Assembly (NCBI GenBank): GCA_017645945.1
Contig: JAGCNL010000015.1
Location: 1-64,000, forward strand
Direction of reading: 5' to 3'
From: Salinivirgaceae bacterium
GTDB lineage: Bacteria; Bacteroidota; Bacteroidia; Bacteroidales; SZUA-534
Length of the DNA stretch: 64,000 nucleotides
The notes below the pieces were generated by a model. The model worked only from the letters and a program-made list of their open reading frames with translations. It searched no databases and was not told the origin of the DNA. The translations under genes and the position numbers were made by a program. This document shows, piece after piece, positions 19,501 through 26,900 of the stretch. Each line of letters starts with the position of its first letter. Position 1 is the first letter of the stretch.

Positions 19501-21277
19501 TATATATTTCAACAGCTCCTTTTTCAAGAGGAACAAAAAGTTTGATTCTACCGCTAGTAAGCTGCGAATTTGTAAATGTAGATGTTGTTACTGTAGGCGG
19601 TACCATGGTTCCCACTTTTATGGCTTGTAGTCTTTCCATCCCAGCCAAATTGTTGCAGTTGCTCTCAACAACTGATTGAATGTCTTTGCCCAAATCCAAA
19701 GCCATCAAATTTTTATTCTTATAAAAAGCGTAAGTTCCGATATTTGTGGTGCCATCAATCACTCTATAATATGCCCGAGTGTTGCCACGCGGATAAGCGA
19801 TAACCTTTGTCTTTGCGCTGTTATATAAAACACCATCTTCATCAGCCCACATTTTACTATTGCCTGTTTTAACCCGATACTCTTCCAAATTCTCCCATTT
19901 GTAAAAATCTTGTGAGTCGAACGAGGTTAGGTTCTTATTAAATTCAATGGTTTTTACATTTACGTTCTTTTTTACTGCAGAACGTGGCAGAGTTGTAGTT
20001 TTGTCGTGCATTACAAAATGTTCGAGTGCAACATTTTCACCGTACATTTCCAATCTCTTATAGTCGCTGCTATACCATACTCCGTCAACATTATTGTATA
20101 TATTGGATACTCCGTCTCCAGTAAATTCTATAGTATTAACTGTTCCTATAAAGGCATCTTTATCAATGTGTGAAGCATCTAATTTTGTGTTTTTTGGAAA
20201 TTCAATAGTTTTAAGATATGCGTTAGGATAAAAAGCTCCATAAGGGATATCGGTTACATCTGAAGGAATGACGTAATGTTCAGTTTTATTGCCACGTAAG
20301 AACCAACACAATGTCACTTTAACGGGGTCTGTTTCATATTTAAATAACACGTTTTCTATAAGTTTGAATGTGGTATTGGAGGGATCAATATCTGGTACAA
20401 AACTTTCGCCACAGTACATGAATGCTGATGAACTCATTGTGGTAAGATCTTTCCCCATGTGAAGCGATGTTAAACCGCTTATCACACTGCCCAAACGTAC
20501 CACTTTATTACCGCCTGTAACCGTTCTGAGTTTATTCATCTTGTAAAAAGCATAACTCCTTACGGTTGTTACTGATGCGGGGATTTCGAACGTTGTAGTA
20601 TTTCTATATTTTGGGAATGAGATAAGAGTCGTCTTATCAGAGTTGTACAAGACTCCATTTTCGTCAGTACTAAACGAAGTGTTGTCATCTGCCACTTTAA
20701 AGGCAGTAACGTTAATCATGTTGCCCCATGTATGCCAGTTGTCTGTGCTTGTGGCGCTTGATGGACCGAATTGTGTGATGTTTTTTCCTAACAGGATGGT
20801 ATTGTCTCCAGAATTAGCTCGTAAAACTATCTGGTTAAAGGCGTTTGTTTCAATTGTTGTCAGTCCGTCAGATTCCAAATGCACCTTTACGGGGCGGCTG
20901 TCTGTTCCACAACGATAAAACGCGTTTTTCTTGATGGTCGTCACATTTGCACCGAAGACTACCTCATCCAAATCATAGCAATAGTAAAAAGGAGAATTGG
21001 CTTGTGTGGCATCTCCTCCTTTACCAATGGTTGTAATTTGATACTTTGTGCCGCTCCCTTCGGGATACTCCACCTCGTCAGGAATAACAATTTTGCCAGT
21101 GTATTCCCAGTCGCCACTTACCACGGTTGCTTTCTTTGTCGAAGTGTTCATTTCAAGATAGATTCTCTTGAGTTCACCGCCCTCATCCGTGTAAGTGTAG
21201 GTGTATTTTTCTGCACTAAACGCACTCGTCATCAAACCCAGAACAAGCGCACACGTCAATAGAAATAATTTTCTCAT
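13571..21277 (-). CDS. Giant T9SS-exported surface protein with BspA-type LRRs and 19 InlB_B repeats
   Basis: 2568 residues with signal peptide 'MRKLFLLTCALVLGLMTSAF'. Residues ~75-600 carry BspA-like leucine-rich repeats (patterns 'VTTIKKNAFYRCG', 'VTTVRSYAFYKMNKLRTV', 'VLYNSDKTTLISFPK'). Residues ~610-1200 contain four MucBP-like modules beginning 'YxVxHYQxNxDG'. From ~725 to ~2345 I count 19 Listeria-Bacteroides (InlB_B/Flg_new) units, each ending with 'FxGW...FYAxW'. Residues ~2495-2568 form a type A T9SS C-terminal sorting domain: 'YPNPVVNTVLVKG', 'GNRISIVDSDGKV' and 'LPQGVYIVKVGTQSVSIIKL'. It is probably exported and attached to the surface as an adhesin. Two adjacent units are almost identical at DNA level. 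It is the first gene of an operon with a barrel protein. Confidence 0.9.
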   Translation of the reverse strand: MRKLFLLTCALVLGLMTSAFSAEKYTYTYTDEGGELKRIYLEMNTSTKKATVVSGDWEYTGKIVIPDEVEYPEGSGTKYQITTIGKGGDATQANSPFYYCYDLDEVVFGANVTTIKKNAFYRCGTDSRPVKVHLESDGLTTIETNAFNQIVLRANSGDNTILLGKNITQFGPSSATSTDNWHTWGNMINVTAFKVADDNTSFSTDENGVLYNSDKTTLISFPKYRNTTTFEIPASVTTVRSYAFYKMNKLRTVTGGNKVVRLGSVISGLTSLHMGKDLTTMSSSAFMYCGESFVPDIDPSNTTFKLIENVLFKYETDPVKVTLCWFLRGNKTEHYVIPSDVTDIPYGAFYPNAYLKTIEFPKNTKLDASHIDKDAFIGTVNTIEFTGDGVSNIYNNVDGVWYSSDYKRLEMYGENVALEHFVMHDKTTTLPRSAVKKNVNVKTIEFNKNLTSFDSQDFYKWENLEEYRVKTGNSKMWADEDGVLYNSAKTKVIAYPRGNTRAYYRVIDGTTNIGTYAFYKNKNLMALDLGKDIQSVVESNCNNLAGMERLQAIKVGTMVPPTVTTSTFTNSQLTSGRIKLFVPLEKGAVEIYKNASIWNRFIIVQDTSKFDEEIRKIKVDYDVQHLWQNADDDEYTVKETNTLPGFLFGKTAATAITTGDYANFTPQPFDQLTLDNNGMTVIIKYHRKPCTVTWMNGETQISTKTYRYGQKLIKPADQEPEAGQHFVGWGATPDATVAISFSDDEKVAKSATYYAIFADNASKKYHVEHYQENADNDNYTKVYTDEDSKPFGSQTNAVAKSYEGFTAQPFSQQTIAEDESTVVEIQYKRNKYPVIWKNGSTELPESGDYKYGSKLVVPNDPAAPATTKHFVGWNTNASATTAMPVASQTVPVDGVTYYAIFADNESKTYTVEHYQQNLDGQTYTRVDGDTESGNGLVGATTAANANTYAGFTAQSFNQETIAESGTVVKIYYTRNRYDVIWKNGDDVFQTNEDVLFGRAIIELKPETNPVAEAGTHFVGWNTDKDADLAMNLDDETVAVEGNTYYAIFAANAIVHYTVKHYQENLDGTFPSEPTDTEEGTGTVGLSTAASAISATDKETYIGFTPQPFEQKTIAETGTEVIIKYNRNIHTLTWNENEGKTFTGNYTKGNVKFGTPITAPTATRDGYTFFGWNTSTDPTETVTLATTMPDNDLTYYAIWTINQYYAAFYYNNPNHVNEVFTGGYMNFDEVIARPFGIPQSSDYDGHHDFVGWSKESTGNNIITNDADFGRMTTKGAKFYAIWQIHTHQLSWDVNGGDALVDNGYTRGEIAYDTEIKKPNNPTREGYTFKGWATELDGTPSFDVDETMPDYELTYHAIWEINQYSISWNANGGQLISDEDDYTHGEVDYDTDIVAPDDPTLYGFDFVGWNTSADAKTAIDVASKMPANDLTYFAIWKEHEHNLTWNANGGIFVDENRNEIPNPSGKVKFGTPITVPQVNRDGYNCAGWGPTANTSETDATEPALTMPDNDLTYFAIWSPKGDNEIKWKYNDGTERDDFNFRVFSNVVTDADIVPPTENPTFEHHKFIGWAATPDGEVLTNFGKMDSNKKKFYAQWELNKNTLAWDANGGTILSNGTTGNVEFDTPLTPATAERTGYTFKGWALSSTATVDDTVKIKNMPDAPTIYYAVWAPKTYDVVWKYNNGTDESFDTTKVVFGQNIIAPNTNPTRDYHKFIGWSESSTAIEATDDLGTLETEGATFYAVWQLRKFKLAWDAHGGQVITDEDKYTHGEVEYGTEITAPTVTMDNYIFGGWGTIYNPDLIVNITTMPDSSITFVANWTPSEYAVEWRLNNGTDNNYISTTVNYGEAIVAPETEPKREHYQFVGWSKDANGDVLTDFGTMTSKHEIFYAQWLINSHTLAWNGNGGELSGEYTDGLVEYDSVITAPSATRTGYTFNGWGTYAEAPHSVDVSRMPDADVEYFAIWDVNSYVAKWHFDQDSVFASLNVNYGDTIKVPAAMPEREQFTFLGWAATETGSVIDSFGLMAAADTAFFAVWEEIEIPVDTFAVLWKLNDGTVSVFKTDSLAEGDTIKAPVDNPAREQFTFLGWAATETGSAIDSFGLMAAADTAFYAVWEEIDDTIIIITPVTFVATWFMNNGTDSVFTTSLFAENDSIVTPAQIPNREGYSFLGWSTETAGTLVAEFGTITADTAFYAVWLKETCLVSWIFEEDSVFKTDTLFYGDAIIAPTVNPEREQYAFKGWAMAGDSVIVDFGTATSNITSFYAVWEEITVPQYRAVWYFNDGTNSAFTTTIVSLDATITAPTSNPKRDDYVFKGWSKSATGSVTTDFGTMSANGAAFYAVWEALVSFTAPETFNTCESGSDHIELKDINNSQITFEWNVNGDIDSTQTDGYFEFTEEMALSGTIEVTGILGDTRVTKTINYQRNKDMMRIMWDDVITVVNGKGYFESYRWYRNGVLVDTTDMHYEMGGLTGTYKLVATTVDSLEITSCEMTFGDNEYVSISAYPNPVVNTVLVKGSDVKIGNRISIVDSDGKVRMTKDITDENGETINMSNLPQGVYIVKVGTQSVSIIKL
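14940..15290 (-). repeat. Near-identical tandem repeat units inside the giant gene
   Basis: The ~113-base segments 14940-15052 and 15174-15286 match except at roughly ten positions and are offset by 234 bases (78 codons). They encode InlB_B units 15 and 16, both with 'FTFLGWAATETGS' and 'SFGLMAAADTAF'. The similarity is much higher than between other units, pointing to a recent duplication or conversion. Confidence 0.8.
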
Positions 21278-21510
21278 ATAAAATAAATTAGAGTTATTTT
21301 CCCCTTGTTTACGTGCGGAAACATTTCCGCATTCTCAGGCACAAATAAACTGATAAAAAAGCAGTTAGCCAACGCTTTTATTAACAACGGCTTGTTCTTA
21401 TTGATACAAGTCGGTTTTTTCTTTACGAATGACGAATTTTTATAAGTAAAAGAGTTACAAAAGGAACGAAAAGAGTATCAAATACATTTATGGACGGGCA
21501 TCGAGGCCAT
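21278..21510. other. Upstream region of the giant gene, no gene seen
   Basis: AT-rich and non-coding. It contains a perfect dyad GCGGAA-ACAT-TTCCGC at 21316-21331, 39 bases upstream of the ATG, which may be an operator or leader hairpin. No full TAnnTTTG element was found on the minus strand. Confidence 0.4.
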
Positions 21511-21550
21511 AAAAAAAGCGGAATACCCTCATCGGAAATTCCGCTTTCAT
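21511..21550 (-). terminator. Intrinsic terminator of dapF
   Basis: Minus strand stem AAAGCGGAAT / ATTCCGCTTT (10 bp, perfect) with a 13-base loop, running into TTTTTTTA. It is ~50 bases after the dapF stop codon. Confidence 0.85.
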
Positions 21551-21551
21551 T

Positions 21552-21600
21552 TAATAGCCAAATCATTCAATCCTTCAATCCTTCACGCCCTCAATCCTTC
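21552..21600. repeat. Word-like repeats 'caatccttc'
   Basis: At least four near copies of 'ttcaatccttcaatc' fill the gap between the dapF stop codon and its terminator. Confidence 0.5.
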
Positions 21601-22444
21601 AATCAATCTCTATCTCCCCCTCAAACACCGTTGTGGCCGTGCCAGTCATTAGCACGCGGCGGGTGTCGGGATTCCAACTGATGTGAAGCGAGCCGCCGTC
21701 CATTTGAATGTTGCAGTTGTCGGGGTCGGTCAGGCCAGCCATTGCGGCGGCTACGGCGGTGGCGCACGCACCTGTGCCGCAAGCCTGCGTTATGCCGCTG
21801 CCTCGCTCCCAAACGCGCATACGGATATGTTGGCGGTCGATAACTTCGGCAAACTCAACATTGGTGCGGTTGGGGAACATTGGGCTGTACTCAAGGTCGG
21901 CGCCCACTTCGGCCACGGGCGCCAGTTCCGCGTTCGTCACCAGAAGAACCAGGTGCGGGTTGCCCATACTAATGGCCGTGCCGTTAAAGATGTGCCCGCA
22001 AGACTCAACTCTCTCGCCCACAAGCAAATGCTCCTGACCGCCCAAGCCAATGACACCCATTGGGGCGCCTTCGCCCATATCAACGGTCACGGTATCGACA
22101 TTGCCGTTGGCGTCAAGGTTCAGACGGATGATTTTGATGCCCGAAAGAGTCTCGAGCCGTATTTCGGTTTTGTCGGTTATATGCTTGTCGTGCAAATATT
22201 TGCCAATGCAGCGCGACGCATTTCCGCACATTAAGGCTTCCGAGCCGTCGGCATTGAAAATGCGCATACTGAAATCGGCCACCTCCGAGCGCCCGATGAG
22301 CACCAGGCCGTCGCTGCCGATGCCTTTGTGTCGGTCGCTCCAGGCCACCGACAATGCCGACGGATTAGGCAACTCACGCTCCGTCACATTGACGTAGATG
22401 TAATCGTTGCCCAAACCGTGCATTTTGGTGAAATGAACTTTCAT
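21599..22444 (-). CDS. dapF: Diaminopimelate epimerase
   Basis: 281 residues, the normal length. It converts LL- to meso-diaminopimelate for lysine and peptidoglycan synthesis in the cytoplasm. Both catalytic cysteines are present in their motifs: Cys73 in 'MCGNASRC' and Cys221 in 'QACGTGACAT'. The N-terminal 'FTKMHGLGNDYIYVN' and 'DRHKGIGSDGLV' are family signatures. It lies downstream of gltD on the same strand with a 106-base repeat-containing gap, so cotranscription with the glt genes is possible but not certain. A strong terminator follows. Confidence 0.97.
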   Translation of the reverse strand: MKVHFTKMHGLGNDYIYVNVTERELPNPSALSVAWSDRHKGIGSDGLVLIGRSEVADFSMRIFNADGSEALMCGNASRCIGKYLHDKHITDKTEIRLETLSGIKIIRLNLDANGNVDTVTVDMGEGAPMGVIGLGGQEHLLVGERVESCGHIFNGTAISMGNPHLVLLVTNAELAPVAEVGADLEYSPMFPNRTNVEFAEVIDRQHIRMRVWERGSGITQACGTGACATAVAAAMAGLTDPDNCNIQMDGGSLHISWNPDTRRVLMTGTATTVFEGEIEID

Positions 22445-22449
22445 ACCTT

Positions 22450-22545
22450 ATCCTTTTTTACCACAGAACACACGAAACACACGGAAAATTGCGAATCAAA
22501 TTCCGTGTTTTCTGTGTTTTCCGTAGTTCAATCATATTCGTGGTG
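22450..22545. repeat. Imperfect inverted word repeat 'ttccgtgttttctgtg' family
   Basis: The left half 'accacagaacacacgaaac' and the right half 'ttccgtgttttctgtg ... ttcgtggtga' are imperfect reverse complements, so the dapF-gltD gap can fold into a long hairpin. Similar word-like elements fill other gaps in this window. Confidence 0.5.
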
Positions 22546-22550
22546 AATTA

Positions 22551-23894
22551 CTATTTCCGCAAGTAACTGTCAACCTGTTGGGCAGTCTCCCTTCCGCTTG
22601 CAATGGCGCGGACCACAAGGCTTGCGCCCGATTTGGCGTCGCCAGCAAGGAAGACGTTTGGCGCGTACTGCGGGTGTTCGGGTTTCAGAAAGCCCATTGC
22701 CAGAAGCACCATATCGCACTCAATAACCTCTTTGCGGCCAGTGAGTTTCATTTGCGGACGGCCTCCGTCGGGTGCGGGAACCCACTCAACCTCTTCAACC
22801 TCAACGCCAGTGAGTTGTCCTTTGGCGTTGCCGATGAAGCGGTTCGATGTCAGGCACCAGCGGCGCTCGCAGCCCTCTTCGTGGCTTGTTGTGGTTTTCA
22901 GAATCACGGGCCACCACGGCCACGGTGTGGCGGGGTTAGTGCCAACGGGCGGTTTGGGCATAATCTCAATCTGCGTCACGCTCACAGCCCCTTGACGGTG
23001 GCAGGTTCCGATGCAGTCAGAGCCAGTGTCGCCGCCGCCAATCACAAGCACGCGCTTGCCTTTGGCCGAGACGGTCTCCGCGTCGGTGAACTTCTTTCCC
23101 GCAAGGCGCTCGTTCTGCTGCGACAGAATCTCGAGAGCGAAATAAACGCCCTTCAAATCGCGGCCTTCAATCTTCAAATCGCGGGCCGTGGGGGTTCCTG
23201 TGGCAATCACGTAAGCGTCGAAACCAGCGGGCAGTTGGTTCAAATCAATCGCTGTATCGAACTTAAACTCAATGCCTTCCTGCTCCATAAGGTTGGTGCG
23301 GCGCGTAACCACATACTTGTCGAGCTTGAAGTTTGGAATGCCGTAGCGCAGAAGGCCTCCCGCGTCGCTGCGGCGGTCGAAAACGGTGACCGCATAGCCG
23401 CGGCGGTTGAGCTGCACGGCTGCCGACAGACCTGCGGGTCCAGCGCCGATGACGGCAACCTTCTTGCCGTTGCGCGCATATTGTTTGGGTGTTACAAAAC
23501 CCTCGCTGAAAGCTTTTTCAATTATCGAGCACTCGTTCTCGCGGATTGTCACAGGCGCGTCGATGCAGTGGTTGAGCACGCAGCCCTTCTCGCAAAGCGC
23601 GGGGCAGATGCGTCCTGTGAATTCAGGAAAGTCGTTAGTTGCTGACAATATCTGATAGGCAAGTTCCCATTTTCCTTTGTAAACGGCGTCCTGCCATTCG
23701 GGCTGCTTGTTGCCCAGCGGGCAGGCCCAGTGGCAGAAGGGCACTCCGCAGTCCATACAGCGCGATGCCTGCAGCATACGGTTGCTCTCGTTGAGCGTCT
23801 GCTCCACCTCGCCAAAATCCGAAATACGCTCGTGAATCGGACGGTGTCCTGCCTCCTGACGCGGAACGGTCAGAAATGCTTTTGGATTTCCCAT
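22551..23894 (-). CDS. gltD: Glutamate synthase, small subunit
   Basis: 447 residues. It supplies electrons from NAD(P)H to the large subunit for making glutamate from glutamine and 2-oxoglutarate. The N-terminal cysteine cluster 'CMDCGVPFCHWACPLGN' binds Fe-S centres. The FAD-binding 'VIGAGPAGLSAAVQLNRRG' and the NAD(P)H site 'VLVIGGGDTGSDCIGT' follow. It ends with 'VFLAGDAKSGASLVVRAIASG', the second FAD motif. It starts 12 bases after gltB and is clearly cotranscribed with it. Confidence 0.96.
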   Translation of the reverse strand: MGNPKAFLTVPRQEAGHRPIHERISDFGEVEQTLNESNRMLQASRCMDCGVPFCHWACPLGNKQPEWQDAVYKGKWELAYQILSATNDFPEFTGRICPALCEKGCVLNHCIDAPVTIRENECSIIEKAFSEGFVTPKQYARNGKKVAVIGAGPAGLSAAVQLNRRGYAVTVFDRRSDAGGLLRYGIPNFKLDKYVVTRRTNLMEQEGIEFKFDTAIDLNQLPAGFDAYVIATGTPTARDLKIEGRDLKGVYFALEILSQQNERLAGKKFTDAETVSAKGKRVLVIGGGDTGSDCIGTCHRQGAVSVTQIEIMPKPPVGTNPATPWPWWPVILKTTTSHEEGCERRWCLTSNRFIGNAKGQLTGVEVEEVEWVPAPDGGRPQMKLTGRKEVIECDMVLLAMGFLKPEHPQYAPNVFLAGDAKSGASLVVRAIASGRETAQQVDSYLRK

Positions 23895-23906
23895 ATCTCT
23901 ATCCTC

Positions 23907-26900
23907 CTAATAATTCTCTTCTTGTTGAACATTTTCCATTTTTTTCTGCAATTGGCGCAGAGCCTCCTCGTGAAGTACACGCTTGTACTCAATCGGGGTA
24001 ACCTGAATAAAGTCGTCGATGTAGGCCGACCAGTTCTCAATCATTTGTTTGGCCAGCTTCGAGCCAGTGTGACGGTAGTGCTTCTCGATGAGTGCGAAAA
24101 GCTCGTCGCGGCGCGATTTCTCCTCAATCAGGCTCAACTCAATCATATCCATATTGCAGTAGTAGTCGAAGTCGTGGTTCTTGTCCCAAACGTAGGCCAG
24201 ACCGCCCGACATACCAGCGGCGAAGTTCCTGCCAGTGGTGCCCAGAACAACCACGCGGCCGCCAGTCATATACTCGCAACAGTGGTCGCCTGTGCCCTCA
24301 ACAACGGCTGTGGCTCCCGAGTTGCGCACTGCAAAACGCTCGCCCACACGCCCGCTGATGAACACTTCGCCGCTTGTCGCGCCATACAGAATGGTGTTTC
24401 CTGCGATTATGTTCTCCGACGCCTCAAAAGTGGAAGTTGCTTGCGGATAGATACTTATGCGGCCGCCCGACAAGCCTTTGCCAACATAGTCGTTGGCCTC
24501 GCCCTCAAGCGCGAACGACACTCCCTTCATAAGGAAGGCGCCAAAGCTCTGTCCAGCCGAGCCGTTAAACTGCACATTGATAGTGTTTTCGGGCAGACCA
24601 GCCGCACGATAGCGGCGTGCCACCTCGCCCGACAGCATTGCACCCACTGTACGGTTGGTGTTCACAATGCCGTAACTCAAGCGCACAGGGCGCTGTTGGT
24701 CAAGGGCGCAGGCCGAATCGGCAATGATGCGGCTGTCGAGAGTGGTTGAGAAGTCGCGCGGATTGTCGTGCTCCTTGTGCACTGCAGCGCTTCCGCCGAT
24801 GTGCTCCAGAAGGCGGCTGAAGTCCAGACCGCGAGTCTTGTCGGTGAACTTCGACTCGTCAATCTCAATCAAATCGGTGCGGCTGATGATGTCCTCAAAC
24901 TTGCGGAAGCCCATTTGTGCCAGATACTCGCGCACCTCTTCGGCCAAAAACATATAATAATTAACAAGATACTCGCTCCGTCCCATAAAGCGCTCGCGCA
25001 GTTTGGGGTCTTGTGTGGCGACGCCCACAGGGCACGAGTTGGTGTGGCATTTGCGCATAAGCACGCAACCCAGAACAATCAGCTGCGCAGTGCCGAATCC
25101 GAACTCGCCAGCACCCAGAAGAGCCATAGCCACAATGTCGCGGCCAGTCTTCAGCTGTCCGTCAACCTGAACCTCAACACCACCGCGCAAGTTGTTCATT
25201 ACCAGCGTCTGTTGTGTTTCGGCCAAGCCGATTTCAGGTGAGATGCCCGCATAGCGGATTGACGATGCAGGCGATGCGCCCGTGCCGCCTTCAGCGCCCG
25301 AAATGACAATCAGGTCGGCTTTGGCTTTGGCAACGCCAGCGGCAATGGTGCCCACACCGCTTTCGGCCACCAGTTTGACGCTGATTTTGGCCCGCGGGTT
25401 CACATTCTTCAGGTCGAAGATGAGTTGCGCCAGGTCCTCAATCGAGTAGATATCGTGGTGCGGCGGCGGCGAAATGAGCGAGATGCCAGGAATCGAGTTA
25501 CGCGTTTTGGCGATAATCTCGTTCACCTTGTAGCCAGGCAACTGTCCGCCCTCGCCAGGTTTTGCGCCTTGAGCCACCTTAATCTGAATTTCGGTGGCGT
25601 TCACCAGATATTCGGCCGTAACGCCGAAACGTCCGCTCGCCACCTGTTTGATGGCGCTCGAGAGCGATACGCCGTCGTGGTCGGTGTAGAAGCGCTCGCT
25701 GTCCTCGCCGCCCTCACCAGTGTTGCTGCGGCTCTTCAGTTTGTTGAGCGCCAGCGCGATGGCCTCGTGAGCCTCCTTGCTGATGGCTCCGAACGACATT
25801 GCCGCGCCAATGAAACGCTTAACAATGTTTTCGGCAGGCTCCACCTCGTCGATTGAAATCGGGTTCTGTTTGAACTTGAAGAAATCGCGAAGGAAGAGCG
25901 GTTCGGGTTTGTTATCGATAATGCTTGTAAACTCTTTGAATTTCTTGTAACTACCTGTGCGAGTGGCCAGTTGCAGAGTTGCAATGGCTTCGGGCGTCCA
26001 GGCGTGACGGATGCCGTCCTTGCGGAAGGCGAATTGGCCAACGTAAGGCAGCAGGCCGCTTGTGTCGGCGTCAGAGCCGAATGCCTGACTGTGCATACGC
26101 AGCGCGTCGGCAGCCACAGTGTCGAGACCGATGCCGCCCACTGTTGATGATTGAGTACCGAAATACTCGCTCAACAGTTTGGCGCTCAAGCCGATAGGTT
26201 CGAAAATCTTTGCACCGCGGTACGAGCGGATGGTGCTGATGCCCATTTTGCTCATAATCTTGAGCAGGCCCTTGTCGATGGCCTTGATGTAGTTGTGCTG
26301 CGCGGTCTCAAAGTCGAGATGAACCTCGTCGCGGCGAACAAGGTCGTCAATCACGGCGAAAGCCATATACGGGTTGATGGCGCTTGCGCCGTAGCCCAGC
26401 AGCAGCGCGGCGTGCATAACCTCGCGAATCTCACCGCTCTCAACAATCAGAGCCGTCTGCACACGTTTCTTAATCGACACCAGATAATGGTGGATGGCGC
26501 TCACCGCCAGAAGCGACGGAATGGCCGCGTGACCTTCGTCGATATCCCTATCGGTCAGGATGATATAGTTGATGCCGCGGTCAACCGACTGTTCGGCGCG
26601 GCGGCAAAGGTCGGCAAGAGCCTCGCGCATACCCTCACAGCCTTTCGATTTCTCGAAGACGATAGGCAGTTTTTCGGTGTTGAAGCCCTTGTAGCGGATG
26701 TTGCAAAGGGTGTCGAGTTCTGTGTTGGTGAGCACAGGCTGCGGCAGACGCACCATTTTGCAGTGCGACTCGTTTGGTGTCAAGATATTCATTCCAACTG
26801 CGCCGATGTACTCCGTGAGCGACATTACAAGTTCCTCGCGGATTGGGTCGATTGGCGGGTTGGTAACCTGCGCGAACTGTTGGCGGAAATAGTTGAACAG

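Noticed and set aside
22578..23645. Long open frames opposite gltD (up to 355 codons), and similar ones opposite gltB, glnN and the propeller genes
   Set aside because: They lie antisense to well-recognised genes, have no family signatures and arise from the codon bias of the real strand.
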